57,705 nt of DNA from JAWPMV01 sp038527215 (GCA_038527215.1 JBCBGC010000038.1:1-57705), one strand, 5' to 3'. Numbered from the stretch's first letter, positions 1 to 8,623 are shown. A program made the numbers and translations. Notes: generated by a model from the sequence alone, not told the origin.

Positions 1-456
1 GATGATCTTTGGATTAGCCGTTACTTCCTCTATCGTCTCGCTGAATCGTATGGATACACCGTCGAATTGCATCCCAAGCCCGTCAAAGGCGACTGGAATG
101 GTTCTGGTATGCACGCCAACTTCTCCAACTCTACCCTGCGTAACGCTGGTAATAAGGAAACCTACGATAGCATCTGTGAAGCTTTCGGTGCTTCCCCAGA
201 AGTAATCGCTGCTTGTATTGACGTATACGGGGAAGACAACCACATGCGGTTGACCGGTCTGCACGAAACCCAGGCCATCGACCAGTTCAGCTATGGAATC
301 TCTGACCGCGGAGCTTCTATTCGTATTCCGATCGCAACCGTTGAAAACGGTTGGAAAGGATGGTTGGAAGATCGTCGCCCTAACTCAGCCGCTGATCCTT
401 ATAAAGTAGCCGGGGTGATCATCACTACCGTAAAAAGCGCTGCCGTTACCGCTTAA
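1..456 (+). CDS. Glutamine synthetase, GSII type, C-terminal part
   Basis: This is the C-terminal 151 residues of a glutamine synthetase, which makes glutamine from glutamate, ammonia and ATP; the 5' end lies outside the window. The frame is open from base 1. It carries the eukaryote-type (GSII) catalytic signature HPKPVKGDWNGSGMHAN near the left edge, then the NHMRLTGLHET segment and the RGASIRIP arginine loop that contacts phosphate and glutamate. It ends with EDRRPNSAADPY, the conserved C-terminal motif of the family. The match to GSII rather than the dodecameric GSI type is seen directly in these motifs. A strong hairpin with a T-rich tail follows the stop, so this is probably the last gene of its transcript. 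Identification is secure; only the length and the N-terminal beta-grasp domain cannot be judged. Confidence 0.93.
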   Translation, partial: DDLWISRYFLYRLAESYGYTVELHPKPVKGDWNGSGMHANFSNSTLRNAGNKETYDSICEAFGASPEVIAACIDVYGEDNHMRLTGLHETQAIDQFSYGISDRGASIRIPIATVENGWKGWLEDRRPNSAADPYKVAGVIITTVKSAAVTA

Positions 457-485
457 GCTAGCAAAGAATATTTTCGAGTAGTATG

Positions 486-520
486 GCCCGGCTTGCCCAG
501 CAAGTCGGGCTTGCTGTTTT
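486..520 (+). terminator. Rho-independent terminator after glutamine synthetase
   Basis: The arms GCCCG-g-CTTGC and GCAAG-t-CGGGC pair around a CCA loop, followed by TTGCTGTTTT. It sits 30 bases after the glutamine synthetase stop and just before the convergent VOC gene. Confidence 0.75.
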
Positions 521-908
521 ATGCATCAGGAGGAATGCGCCAGGGAGGATTCAGGCGATTTTCTCCCGCAAAATAGAGGCAGACGGGATTCCCATCCGGA
601 TCTTTCAGTCTGGCTTCCCGCCAGAGCCAGCTCTCGTCCCGGGGACCGGATTCAATGGTCAGCCCTGCCGCCTGAAGCCTGCCCACCCGCTCATCCAAAT
701 CCTCGCATTCAAAATAAATCACCGTCCGGGCCTCTCCCTTTGGCAATTCCGCCACCAGATGCAAAGACAGCGTACTCCCCTCACCCGGACAAGCCAGGCG
801 TACATAGCGAGGCAGGGCGTCTACAATCAGCGTTAATCCCAATTGTTCGTAAAATGCGACCCCACGGGCCAGATCCAGGCTCGGCAAGGTTACCTGATTA
901 AGCTTCAT
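519..908 (-). CDS. VOC (glyoxalase/bleomycin-resistance) family protein
   Basis: A 129-residue single VOC-domain protein. It starts MKLNQVTLPSLDLARGVAFYEQLG, the usual first beta strand and helix of glyoxalase/dioxygenase-fold proteins. It then shows the pairing pattern of two beta-alpha-beta-beta-beta modules, ending with KDPDGNPVCLYFAG, the typical last strand of the family. The last residues before the C-terminus include the conserved DPDGN turn. Members bind a divalent metal and act on small electrophiles, antibiotics or unknown substrates; the reaction cannot be deduced here. The gene stands alone, convergent to glutamine synthetase, with its 3' end abutting the terminator. Family assignment is sure, function open. 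Confidence 0.85.
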   Translation of the reverse strand: MKLNQVTLPSLDLARGVAFYEQLGLTLIVDALPRYVRLACPGEGSTLSLHLVAELPKGEARTVIYFECEDLDERVGRLQAAGLTIESGPRDESWLWREARLKDPDGNPVCLYFAGENRLNPPWRIPPDA

Positions 909-1055
909 CAGCCATTGTTTTAAGAGTTTACTACCCTAATTAGGCAGGAGTGAGTTGCCATCAAAATCATAAGCTGATTCCCCCTACTGGATAGAATGGT
1001 CCTTTTTCAAGTCGGTAGTTTTCTCCCCTATCTATGTTAATGCTTTATCAAAACG

Positions 1056-2069
1056 ATGGAGGGAAAGCCATTTGACCTGATAAGGTCAGCCTTAGCTGTT
1101 GGGGCAGATCAATATTCTGACCCACATCATTCCTTGCAAAATCTTCTCTGCCATGTCGCTCAGCTTCTAGCTTCTGACAAGGTTCAGACCGTCGGCATCC
1201 CCATGGCGGAGGATCTGCTTTTTATCCCATCTACAGCTAGTCAGGAGCAGGATGTCCGCCGCTGGTTGATTGAACAGGACTGGTTGTTAGCCATCATTTC
1301 TTTCCCAAACCAAGCCTTTTCCACCACGGCCCCTTATGTCTGGATCATTACTAACCAAAAGCGCCCGCAGCGCATCGGCAAAATCCAGCTAATCCATGGC
1401 AAGGGAATAGCAGAAAGCGGAAACCAGGAAGCAGCCAGGCAGCCCTCTCCGATCACGGAGAAGCAGTTACGGGCAATTTCGCGCCGCTATACCCGCTTTA
1501 AAGAAGGAGCTTACAGCAAAATCTTCGAAAAAGAAGCTTTTGGCTATCAGCGGATTACCATTGAAAGGCCCCTTCGCCTCACCTTTCAGGCTTCTGCTTT
1601 CCGCATCGCCCGTCTTAAGGCCCAACCTGCCTTCCTGCAAGCACCAGCGCAGCAAAAGCCCCTGCTAAAGGTACTCAACCAATTTTCTGAAACGTCTGTC
1701 TATGCCCATCGGGAAATTTTCCTGAGTGTGCTGCGCTCCATGTGCCAGGCAGAAGGGCTGAGCCTTGAGCCTTTCCTGGAAGCAGCCGTTTTGGCCGCCT
1801 TAGGAAAAAAAGATGCTACTGCCGCCATCTGTCGGGACGCACAGGGGCAAGTAGAACCAGATCCTGAGCTTAGACATTACGAAAATGTCCCCCTCCAGGA
1901 GTCAGTTGCAGCTTATTTTGAGCGGGAAATCCGCCCCTATTTTCCCGCAGCCTGGGTCGATCTTACGCAGACCAGGATTGGATATAGGATCAATTTTTCC
2001 CGGCCATTCCCCAGGAGTTCTCCCCCGCTTTCGCCAGAGAAATTGCTACAGCAGCTCTTTAGTCATTGA
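1056..2069 (+). CDS. Orphan HsdM-like protein lacking the methyltransferase core
   Basis: A 337-residue protein whose first 170 residues match the part of type I restriction methylase subunits (HsdM) that follows the catalytic motif. Visible pieces are a QNLLCHVAQLL helix, EQDVRRWLIEQDWLLAIISFP, APYVWIITNQKRPQRIGKIQLI and, further on, FGYQRITIERPLRL. In HsdM these segments come after the SAM-binding motif and the NPPF catalytic tetrad; both are absent here, because the protein begins too late. The frame upstream closes with a TAA 15 bases before the ATG. The C-terminal half (about 190-337) shows no family I recognise. No hsdS or hsdR gene is nearby. It is either a decayed methylase fragment or a repurposed domain; the long intact frame favours retained function, but this is inference. 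Confidence 0.7.
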   Translation: MEGKPFDLIRSALAVGADQYSDPHHSLQNLLCHVAQLLASDKVQTVGIPMAEDLLFIPSTASQEQDVRRWLIEQDWLLAIISFPNQAFSTTAPYVWIITNQKRPQRIGKIQLIHGKGIAESGNQEAARQPSPITEKQLRAISRRYTRFKEGAYSKIFEKEAFGYQRITIERPLRLTFQASAFRIARLKAQPAFLQAPAQQKPLLKVLNQFSETSVYAHREIFLSVLRSMCQAEGLSLEPFLEAAVLAALGKKDATAAICRDAQGQVEPDPELRHYENVPLQESVAAYFEREIRPYFPAAWVDLTQTRIGYRINFSRPFPRSSPPLSPEKLLQQLFSH

Positions 2070-2080
2070 GGCTTGCCCTT

Positions 2081-2923
2081 TTACCCAAATCCGACTAAGC
2101 CTGTTGCCTTATCCGGATTGCGCACGATCAGTACCTCCCGAATGCCGGTTTGGGACAGTTCAAAGCACATCAAGCTGTAAAAAGTGCCTGCCTGCTGGAT
2201 GAGCACCCCCAGTTCTCCATTTGCCCAAACGGGCATATAACTCAGGGACGCAGGGGCTACCCCCCAGATGCCCCGTAGGAATTTTTCCACCTTAGCTTTT
2301 CCATGAAGGGGCTTAAGCGCAGCGGCCACTTTCCCGCCTCCGTCCGAGTACAGGGCTACTTCTTCTTGAAGCAAATCCATAAAGGGCTCCAGTTTCTGTT
2401 CGCTTACGGCGGCTTGAAAAGCATCTTGTAGCGCCGCCACCTGCGAAGGAGTAGGTGCGTAGCGTTTTTCGGGTAAGGCCAGCTTTTGCCGGGCCCGACG
2501 CATTTGCTGCCGACAAGCGGCGGCTTGTTGATCAAGTATAGACGCGACCTCTTCATATCCCCACTCAAATACCTCCCGCAGCACAAATACCACTCGTTCC
2601 AGTGGATTGAGCTGTTCCAGAAGTCGAAGCAGCCCCAGAGAAAGCATTTCCTGGTTGAGCGGTTCCCACATGGGCTGGACCTGAGGTTCGGGTAGCCAGG
2701 GACCTATATACTGGGTTCGTTCCTGCATGAGACGCTTCAGACGGTCCCGACTCTTATTCGCGGTCATCCGACATAGATAGGATTTGGGTTGGGCAATCTC
2801 CCTGCGATCTTTTTTCAGCCAATCCACCCAAACGTCCTGCACCACATCCTCTGCCTCTGTAACACTCCCCAGGAGATGGTAGGCTAGAGAAAATAATAAG
2901 GGTCTGTAGGTTTCAATCTCCAT
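2081..2923 (-). CDS. ECF41-type RNA polymerase sigma factor with SnoaL-like C-terminal domain
   Basis: A 280-residue extracytoplasmic-function sigma factor. Region 2 lies at about 5-70 (EAEDVVQDVWVDWL) and region 4 at about 100-150 (LNPLERVVFVLREVFEWGYEEVASIL). It then carries a SnoaL-like domain from about 160 to the end. The linker motif YIGPWLPEP (72-80) and the DGGGK motif (194-198) are hallmarks of the ECF41 group, in which the fused domain controls activity instead of a separate anti-sigma factor. It abuts the membrane-protein gene upstream: that gene's TAA is followed directly by this ATG, so the two are almost surely co-transcribed and coupled. ECF41 genes usually neighbour carboxymuconolactone decarboxylase- or DoxX-like genes; the partner here is different. 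Class assignment is secure, regulon unknown. Confidence 0.92.
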   Translation of the reverse strand: MEIETYRPLLFSLAYHLLGSVTEAEDVVQDVWVDWLKKDRREIAQPKSYLCRMTANKSRDRLKRLMQERTQYIGPWLPEPQVQPMWEPLNQEMLSLGLLRLLEQLNPLERVVFVLREVFEWGYEEVASILDQQAAACRQQMRRARQKLALPEKRYAPTPSQVAALQDAFQAAVSEQKLEPFMDLLQEEVALYSDGGGKVAAALKPLHGKAKVEKFLRGIWGVAPASLSYMPVWANGELGVLIQQAGTFYSLMCFELSQTGIREVLIVRNPDKATGLVGFG

Positions 2924-3541
2924 TTAGAGGTAGGGTTGATATACATCCGGTAACGGAATCGCATACCGAAACTGCAAAAATACCAGCACAATCACGACTG
3001 CGATAGACACCCCCAGGCCCAGAAAACTCCAGCCAAGGATTTTACCTGTCCTTTCCTTCCCTCCGGCGGTCATGCCCCAATAACATAAGGCCCCAAAATG
3101 CCCAAAGAAAGCCAGGATGGCCAAGGTATAATAAGGCACAAAAAAGAGGGGCATAAATTGAAAGGCCCAGGCGCCAAAATAGGTGTCTGTATCCAGGTCC
3201 AGACCCGCCCGACCAATCAGAATAGCGGAAGTATGCGCCAGGAGAAAAAAGGCGAGATAAAGGCCGCTGGCCGTTTGAATTCTATCCCAAAAGGCCAACC
3301 TGGCCCATTTTTTCCGTCTGACCTTCTGCATACCGGTCATCACCTGGATCAGGACACAGCCCATTAAGAGCGCCTCTAATAAGGGCTGCCGATAAACCTT
3401 GCGGCCTGTAGCCATCCACTCCTCATGCGCTTGCAGGCTGACCCATCCCATCAGGTGATTGAACAGGTGGAACAAAATGAATAAGCCGAGGCCTACCGCA
3501 GACCAGCGGTGCCAGTTAAATCGAAGCGGAGAGGAAGTCAT
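2924..3541 (-). CDS. Five-helix membrane protein with conserved histidines, operon partner of the ECF41 sigma factor
   Basis: A 205-residue integral membrane protein with about five hydrophobic segments (roughly 13-33, 53-70, 91-110, 128-150 and 168-192). Histidines lie inside or at the edge of helices at 25, 29, 103 and 148. The first part (FILFHLFNHLMGW) and the pattern of helices resemble the membrane-anchor cytochrome b subunits of succinate dehydrogenase/fumarate reductase, which ligate heme b through helix histidines. No flavoprotein or iron-sulfur subunit is nearby, so it is not a normal complex II anchor. It is directly upstream of, and abuts, the ECF41 sigma gene, which suggests it either senses for the sigma factor or belongs to its regulon. 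Family recognition is tentative. Confidence 0.6.
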   Translation of the reverse strand: MTSSPLRFNWHRWSAVGLGLFILFHLFNHLMGWVSLQAHEEWMATGRKVYRQPLLEALLMGCVLIQVMTGMQKVRRKKWARLAFWDRIQTASGLYLAFFLLAHTSAILIGRAGLDLDTDTYFGAWAFQFMPLFFVPYYTLAILAFFGHFGALCYWGMTAGGKERTGKILGWSFLGLGVSIAVVIVLVFLQFRYAIPLPDVYQPYL

Positions 3542-3616
3542 AACTCAGGTTTTTTCCCTAAGTCAGCTTCCTCTCCGCTTTTGTGACGCGTGAACTGATT
3601 TTTTTCGAAAAAAATG

Positions 3617-6265
3617 CTACAACATGCTCATCAGCTTGTCCAGGGTATTCCCTAAACCCGCGACCTCTTTGCCTCCGGCTGTAGCATAGAAAGGCTGTCC
3701 ACCACCCCCGCCTTTGATTTCTTTGGCAAGCTCCCGTACCATGTTTCCGGCGTGATAGGTGCCTTTTTCGGCCAGGTCATCACTTTGGATCAGACTGAGA
3801 AGTGGTTTTCCCTGGATGTTGGCGGCCAGGAGAATCAGGGTATTTTGGGTCTCGTTTTTCAGGGCAAAAGAAAGGTTCTTCAGCTCCGCAGCTGAGGGCA
3901 ACTCCACCACCTTGCGAATCACCTGTATATCTCCAGCGGATTCGGCCTGACTAAGTAAGTCTCCCTTGAGTTGGGTAACCTTCTCTGCCTGAAGTTTTTG
4001 CACGGTTTTTTCCAGTTCTCGGCTTTTTTCAGCCAAATCCTGAATGGCTTTTTCCAAATCAGCGGGCGCCTTCATCACTTCCGCTATGCGGTTCAGGCTT
4101 TCCAGTTTATCATTCAGGAAGGTAAAAGCGCGATCGCCCGTATAGGCTTCGATCCGACGGATGCCAGCCGCTACGGAACCTTCTGACACCAACTTAAAGA
4201 GGCGAATATCGCGGGTATTGGGCACGTGGGTGCCTCCGCAGAGCTCTACGCTATACGCAGGGTCGAACACGATAACCCGGACCTTTTCCCCGTATTTCTC
4301 CCCAAATAAAGCCATAGCGCCCATGCCTTTGGCTTCATCAATGGCCATTTCCCGATGTTCTACCAGGGCAATCCCTTGCGAAATCCGCTCATTGACTTTT
4401 TGCTCAATGATGGCCATTTCTTCTGGTTTCACCCGGTCAAAATGGGAGAAGTCAAAGCGCAGCAACTGATCTGAAACCAGCGAACCACGCTGCTCCACGT
4501 GCTCCCCCAGTACTTCCCGTAGGGCAGCATGAACCAGGTGGGTCGCACTGTGGTTGCTCATGACGGCCTGACGAAAAGCAGGGTCTACCTGTGCATGCCA
4601 GCTACCATGCGGATCTTCCGGCAACTTATCTACAAAGTGAACGATCAGGTTGTTTTCTTTCTTCGTATCCAGCACCCGCAAGGTCTCCTCCCCTTTGGTC
4701 AGGGTGCCCCGGTCGCCGATCTGGCCTCCGCTCTCTGCATAAAAAGGCGTCTCTTCCAGCACCAGCTGAACCCGCTTACGCATTTTGCCCTTTTTGCTGT
4801 TTTTATCCGCCTCTTCCACCGTTCTAAACCGCAAAACTGCACTTTCAGCAGTGAGCTGATCATAGCCCACAAAGCGCGGCAAGCTTTCTACCTCCTTAAT
4901 AATGGTCCAGTCCCCCGCTACCTTTTTCCCGGCATCTCTGGCCCGGTTCTTTTGTTCTTCCAGCAGCTTGTGGAAGTGGTCCATGTCCACGCCCAGGCCT
5001 CGTTCACGAGCCATCAGCTGGGTCAGGTCGATGGGAAAACCAAAGGTATCATAGAGTTTGAAAGCAAAAGCGCCATCTACTTCTTTGGTGCCGCTATGCT
5101 CCTCCTGATAGGCTTCGAATAGCTGAATCCCTCGCCCAAGGGTGCGCAGGAAGCTTTCTTCCTCAGCCTTGATGGTACGGGTAATATGGTCTTTTTGAGC
5201 GGTCAGCTCTTCAAAAATGTCTGCATACAGTTCCGCGAGAATGGCCACCATAGGATAGAGAAACGGCTGTTGCAAGCCCAGATAGGAATAGCCATAGCGC
5301 ACTGCCCGACGCAGAATGCGACGGATAACATAACCCGCTCCTGTATTAGAAGGGATCTGCCCATCTCCTATGGTGAAGGCGATGGCCCGGATATGATCAA
5401 TGATCACCCGGAAAGCTACCTGTTCCTCTTCGGTAGCTTCCTCATATTTGATGCCCGTTTGTTCGGTCAAATAAGCTTTCGTCTCGTCAAAAAGATCCGT
5501 GTCATAAGTGGACTGCTTCTTCTGCAGCACCATGACCAGCCGTTCAAAGCCCATACCTGTATCTATGTGTTTCTCGGGCAGTTCTACCAGGCTTTGGTCT
5601 GCTTTACGGTTATATTGGATAAAGACCAGGTTCCAGATTTCGATCACCTCCGGATGGTCTTCGTTGACCAGGCTTCCCCCACCCACTTTGGCCCGCTCTT
5701 CATCCGGGCGCATGTCCACATGAATCTCCGAACATGGCCCTGAGGGCCCTGTATCGCCCATCTCCCAGAAGTTATCTTTTTTACCAAATCGTAAAATTCG
5801 ATCCGATTCTACGTACTTTTTCCAAATTTCTTCCGCCTCTTTATCTGCTTCTATCCCGTCTTTTTCATCTCCTCCAAAGACTGAAATATAGATTCGGTCT
5901 TTATCAATCTTGAACACTTCGGTCAGAAGCTCCCAGGCCCAGGCGATGGTTTCGGCTTTGTAATAGTCGCCGAAAGACCAATTACCTAACATCTCGAACA
6001 TGGTGTGGTGGTAGGTATCATGGCCCACTTCTTCCAGGTCATTGTGCTTCCCGGACACCCTGAGGCACTTCTGTGTGTCCGCGACCCTCGCATATTTTGG
6101 ATTTTTCAAACCCAGAAATATATCCTTAAAAGGGTTCATTCCCGCGTTGGTAAACATGAGCGTTGGATCGTCTTTCACGACAATGGGAGCCGATTTTTCA
6201 ATCTGGTGCAGTTTTTGCTCAAAGAACCGCAGGAATGTGTTTCTGATATTTTGGGACGAGTTCAT
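3617..6265 (-). CDS. alaS: Alanyl-tRNA synthetase
   Basis: An 882-residue alanyl-tRNA synthetase, the usual full length. The N-terminal class II catalytic core starts with SQNIRNTFLRFFEQ and contains FTNAGMNPFKDIFLG (motif 1 area) and GDTGPSGPCSEIHVD. The editing domain shows the zinc-binding HSATH motif near residue 571 and CGGTH near 675, so clearance of serine and glycine from tRNA-Ala should be intact. A coiled-coil stretch follows at about 720-770, then the C-Ala domain ending with the glycine-rich GGGGGQPFYATAGG motif. It stands alone on the minus strand, divergent from the M23 peptidase gene. The ATG at 6265 fits the family N-terminus. Identification is certain. Confidence 0.98.
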   Translation of the reverse strand: MNSSQNIRNTFLRFFEQKLHQIEKSAPIVVKDDPTLMFTNAGMNPFKDIFLGLKNPKYARVADTQKCLRVSGKHNDLEEVGHDTYHHTMFEMLGNWSFGDYYKAETIAWAWELLTEVFKIDKDRIYISVFGGDEKDGIEADKEAEEIWKKYVESDRILRFGKKDNFWEMGDTGPSGPCSEIHVDMRPDEERAKVGGGSLVNEDHPEVIEIWNLVFIQYNRKADQSLVELPEKHIDTGMGFERLVMVLQKKQSTYDTDLFDETKAYLTEQTGIKYEEATEEEQVAFRVIIDHIRAIAFTIGDGQIPSNTGAGYVIRRILRRAVRYGYSYLGLQQPFLYPMVAILAELYADIFEELTAQKDHITRTIKAEEESFLRTLGRGIQLFEAYQEEHSGTKEVDGAFAFKLYDTFGFPIDLTQLMARERGLGVDMDHFHKLLEEQKNRARDAGKKVAGDWTIIKEVESLPRFVGYDQLTAESAVLRFRTVEEADKNSKKGKMRKRVQLVLEETPFYAESGGQIGDRGTLTKGEETLRVLDTKKENNLIVHFVDKLPEDPHGSWHAQVDPAFRQAVMSNHSATHLVHAALREVLGEHVEQRGSLVSDQLLRFDFSHFDRVKPEEMAIIEQKVNERISQGIALVEHREMAIDEAKGMGAMALFGEKYGEKVRVIVFDPAYSVELCGGTHVPNTRDIRLFKLVSEGSVAAGIRRIEAYTGDRAFTFLNDKLESLNRIAEVMKAPADLEKAIQDLAEKSRELEKTVQKLQAEKVTQLKGDLLSQAESAGDIQVIRKVVELPSAAELKNLSFALKNETQNTLILLAANIQGKPLLSLIQSDDLAEKGTYHAGNMVRELAKEIKGGGGGQPFYATAGGKEVAGLGNTLDKLMSML

Positions 6266-6336
6266 TGAATTCCGATCTCTTGTAATAACGCCAAATCAAT
6301 TGCTGGCGGAATTTTATAGAATTTGAAAATTTTTTA

Positions 6337-6358
6337 TAAATTTGGAACAGCAAAAATA
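6337..6358. promoter_or_regulatory. Candidate divergent promoter boxes between alaS and the M23 peptidase gene
   Basis: TAAATTTG on the plus strand (6337-6344) and TATTTTTG on the minus strand (6351-6358) both fit the Bacteroidota -7 consensus TAnnTTTG. They point towards the M23 gene and alaS respectively. I cannot match a well-spaced -33 TTTG element to either, so the call is tentative. Confidence 0.3.
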
Positions 6359-6460
6359 AAAGGTAATTTCACAAACGAAATCTTACAGGTAAAATTACGA
6401 GACAATTATTCCCCCCTTGCGTTTGAGATTCCCGGAAGTCCTAACTAATCTCCAGTTCAC

Positions 6461-7393
6461 ATGGCAAAACGAATGCGATATTATTACGATGAAGAGAGCT
6501 GTACGTTTCAGGAAGAGAAGGTAACATTAAGGCTGGTCATTGGGAAATACTTTCCTTACATGATCATTGCATGCCTCATCGCATTTTCATTTCTCTATGA
6601 CGACCCTGGTAAGCTGTTGCTGAAAAGCCAGAACCAGAAGCTCAAAAGTGATTTACAATTGCTCGGACAAAGTCTTGCGCTGCTCGAAACAGAGGTGGAT
6701 GACCTTCACTCTCAAGACAACAAATTATACCGCAGTATCCTGGGTACAGAGCAGATTTCTACTGCTAACTGGGATGGAGGCACAGGGGGAGCCCTCAAGC
6801 GGACAGACGAGCCAGCGGAAGTAAAGAACACGCGTCAGCGTCTCGAAAAGCTGCTGCACAAAGTAGATAGACAAAACGAAAGCTATAATCTCCTCAATGA
6901 GATGTTTGCGAATAACGAGGATCGACTACGCCACATTCCGGCTATCAAGCCTGTGCCCGGCGGCGTCATTTCTGGTTTCGGCATGCGTATGCACCCTATC
7001 AAGAAAATCCGCAAAAAGCACACTGGTCTGGATTTGGAGGCAAAAACTGGCACCCAAATTCGCTCCGCTGGTGATGGCTTTGTAAAACTCACTGGCGTAA
7101 GCCGTGGCGGATACGGAAACCAAATCGAGATTCAGCACGGAGAGTATGGCTTCGTTACCAAATACGCTCACCTTTCTAAGATTCTGGTGAAAAAGGGTCA
7201 GAAAGTGAAAAGGGGAGACGTAATCGGCCTTTCCGGAAACACTGGTTTATCTAAAGGACCACACCTTCACTACGAAATCATCCGCGACGGTAGAAAAATT
7301 GATCCCATCGATTATTTCTACGGAAACCAAACGGAAGAAGAAATCATGAAGTTACGGGAAGCCGCCAAAAGAGTGAACACCGCAATGGACTGA
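6461..7393 (+). CDS. M23 family peptidoglycan metallopeptidase, membrane anchored
   Basis: A 310-residue LytM-type endopeptidase expected to cut peptide cross-links in the cell wall. One membrane segment lies at about 28-46 (YFPYMIIACLIAFSFLY), followed by a coiled-coil stretch at about 52-150. The M23 domain spans about 165-290. All zinc and catalytic residues are visible: HxxxD at H187/D191, H237 in YAHLS, and HLH at 268-270. A catalytically active enzyme is therefore expected, not a degenerate EnvC/NlpD-like activator. It is followed after two bases by a MerR-type regulator gene; this pairing is common in Bacteroidota. The start ATG (MAKRMRYYYDEESCTF) matches the conserved N-terminus of this subfamily. 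Confidence 0.93.
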   Translation: MAKRMRYYYDEESCTFQEEKVTLRLVIGKYFPYMIIACLIAFSFLYDDPGKLLLKSQNQKLKSDLQLLGQSLALLETEVDDLHSQDNKLYRSILGTEQISTANWDGGTGGALKRTDEPAEVKNTRQRLEKLLHKVDRQNESYNLLNEMFANNEDRLRHIPAIKPVPGGVISGFGMRMHPIKKIRKKHTGLDLEAKTGTQIRSAGDGFVKLTGVSRGGYGNQIEIQHGEYGFVTKYAHLSKILVKKGQKVKRGDVIGLSGNTGLSKGPHLHYEIIRDGRKIDPIDYFYGNQTEEEIMKLREAAKRVNTAMD

Positions 7394-7395
7394 TT

Positions 7396-7731
7396 TTGGC
7401 AGACGATTCTGACATAATAAAAAAACAATACTACACGATCGGAGAGGTAGCCAAGGAATTAGACTTGAGTACCTCTCTGATTCGTTTTTGGGAAACCGAG
7501 TTTCGGGAGATCAATCCTAAGAAAAACCGGAAGGGAAATCGCGTCTACACCCCCAAGGACATTGAGACCCTGAAAAAAATCCAATTCCTCCTCAAGGTAA
7601 AGAAGTACACCATCAAGGGCGCCAAAGAACATTTGCGCAGCAACAACGCCCAAATTGACCAGGAGATTCGACTCAAAGATTCACTCATGAAATTGAGATC
7701 TTTTTTGTTGGAATTAAAAGAATCTTTGTAA
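7396..7731 (+). CDS. MerR family transcriptional regulator
   Basis: A 111-residue regulator with a single MerR winged helix (about 11-80): YYTIGEVAKELDLSTSLIRF, then the wing segment NRVYTPKDIETLKKIQFLLK. The C-terminal part (about 85-111) is a short dimerisation helix with no cysteine-based metal-binding loop, so the effector, if any, is unknown. It starts with TTG two bases after the M23 stop, which implies translational coupling with that gene. Proteins of this size and sequence type are found behind M23 peptidases throughout Bacteroidota; the regulated genes are not known to me. A tRNA-Pro gene follows 53 bases after its stop. Confidence 0.88.
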   Translation: MADDSDIIKKQYYTIGEVAKELDLSTSLIRFWETEFREINPKKNRKGNRVYTPKDIETLKKIQFLLKVKKYTIKGAKEHLRSNNAQIDQEIRLKDSLMKLRSFLLELKESL

Positions 7732-7784
7732 TTTCGCCTCCCGGTAAAGGAAAAAATACCCATCCTTTCCACACAAAATAGGCT

Positions 7785-7859
7785 CGGGATGTAGCTCAGT
7801 CCGGTTAGAGTACTCGTCTGGGGGGCGAGGGGCCGGCAGTTCAAATCTGCCCATCCCGA
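7785..7859 (+). tRNA. tRNA-Pro (anticodon GGG)
   Basis: A full cloverleaf can be folded. The acceptor arms CGGGATG and CATCCCG pair, with discriminator A at 7859. The D stem is GCTC/GAGT, the anticodon stem CTCGT/GCGAG with loop CTGGGGG (anticodon GGG), the variable loop GGGCC, and the T stem GGCAG/CTGCC with loop TTCAAAT. The CCA end is not encoded. Confidence 0.95.
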
Positions 7860-7865
7860 CAGAAC

Positions 7866-7896
7866 AGGCAGCCAATTGGCTGCCTGATTTTTTTTT
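7866..7896 (+). terminator. Rho-independent terminator of the tRNA-Pro transcript
   Basis: AGGCAGCC AATT GGCTGCCT forms a perfect 8-bp stem followed by GA and a run of nine T. It starts seven bases after the tRNA. Its T run overlaps the last codon of the convergent methyltransferase gene. Confidence 0.92.
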
Positions 7897-8623
7897 ATCC
7901 TTTACGAAGGTGTACGTACCACATGCCCCGGCGCTTTTCCTGCCACTGGCTCTGCCATCCTGCTTTCTCCCATAGCGGTTGTATGTCCTCCCATCCGGCT
8001 CTAAGCTTGGGGTAGGCATGGATCCGTTGTTCCCAACCCGCTTTCTCCCTGGTCTGAATGATATCATGGATCATTACCTGGTCTGGCAGATATTCAAGAA
8101 AGCAGCTGAGGATGCGGTCCGCTTCAGCTCGTAGCAAAATAAATCTATCCTTGCCGGAGAGCGCCTGACTCAAATCCCGGAAAGAAAGCAGGAAAGCAGC
8201 CTCAGGTTGACTTTGTGCATAGCCTTGGTGAAATAAGGTCTCTAGATCAGACAGGGCTGGCAAATGAAGCAAGGTGTCCTGCATACATACCAGCAAATCA
8301 GCGGACGGAAGCGCATAGCTCTGGCTATCCGTCAGATCAGCCTGATGGCGTTGTATCCCCCACTGGTCAGCTTCTGGCCCCATCTGGGCGAGCATTTCAG
8401 CGCTGAAATCCAGGGCGTGGACCTGATACCCTTTCCGAGCTAAGGCCAGACTTTGTAAACCCGTTCCTGCGCCCAGGTCCCAGGCCGTCTGCCCTTTTCC
8501 TTTATCCAACCCCCGACGGGTCAGGAGATCAGAAAAGGCCTCGATTTGGGTCTCGCGTTCCCCCAGCATCCAACTGTAATGAGCTGCAAGGTGAGTTGAA
8601 TAATGTGTTTTTACCTCATTCAT
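7895..8623 (-). CDS. Class I SAM-dependent methyltransferase
   Basis: A 242-residue methyltransferase. Motif I is at about 47-60 (AWDLGAGTGLQSLALA), with the acidic end of the second strand in VHALDFSAEML about 20 residues later, as in Rossmann-type enzymes of the UbiE/Tam kind. The first 40 residues (HYSTHLAAHYSWMLGERETQ) form a helical cap. The substrate cannot be told from the sequence. The gene is convergent with tRNA-Pro and divergent from a DinB gene; the start at 8623 leaves about 75 bases to the DinB start, which must hold both promoters. Family secure, substrate open. Confidence 0.88.
   Translation of the reverse strand: MNEVKTHYSTHLAAHYSWMLGERETQIEAFSDLLTRRGLDKGKGQTAWDLGAGTGLQSLALARKGYQVHALDFSAEMLAQMGPEADQWGIQRHQADLTDSQSYALPSADLLVCMQDTLLHLPALSDLETLFHQGYAQSQPEAAFLLSFRDLSQALSGKDRFILLRAEADRILSCFLEYLPDQVMIHDIIQTREKAGWEQRIHAYPKLRAGWEDIQPLWEKAGWQSQWQEKRRGMWYVHLRKG

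Noticed and set aside
3600..3614. Terminator of alaS in the T7-CG-A7 stretch
   Set aside because: It is a low-GC palindrome that would form a very weak helix; not enough to call a terminator.
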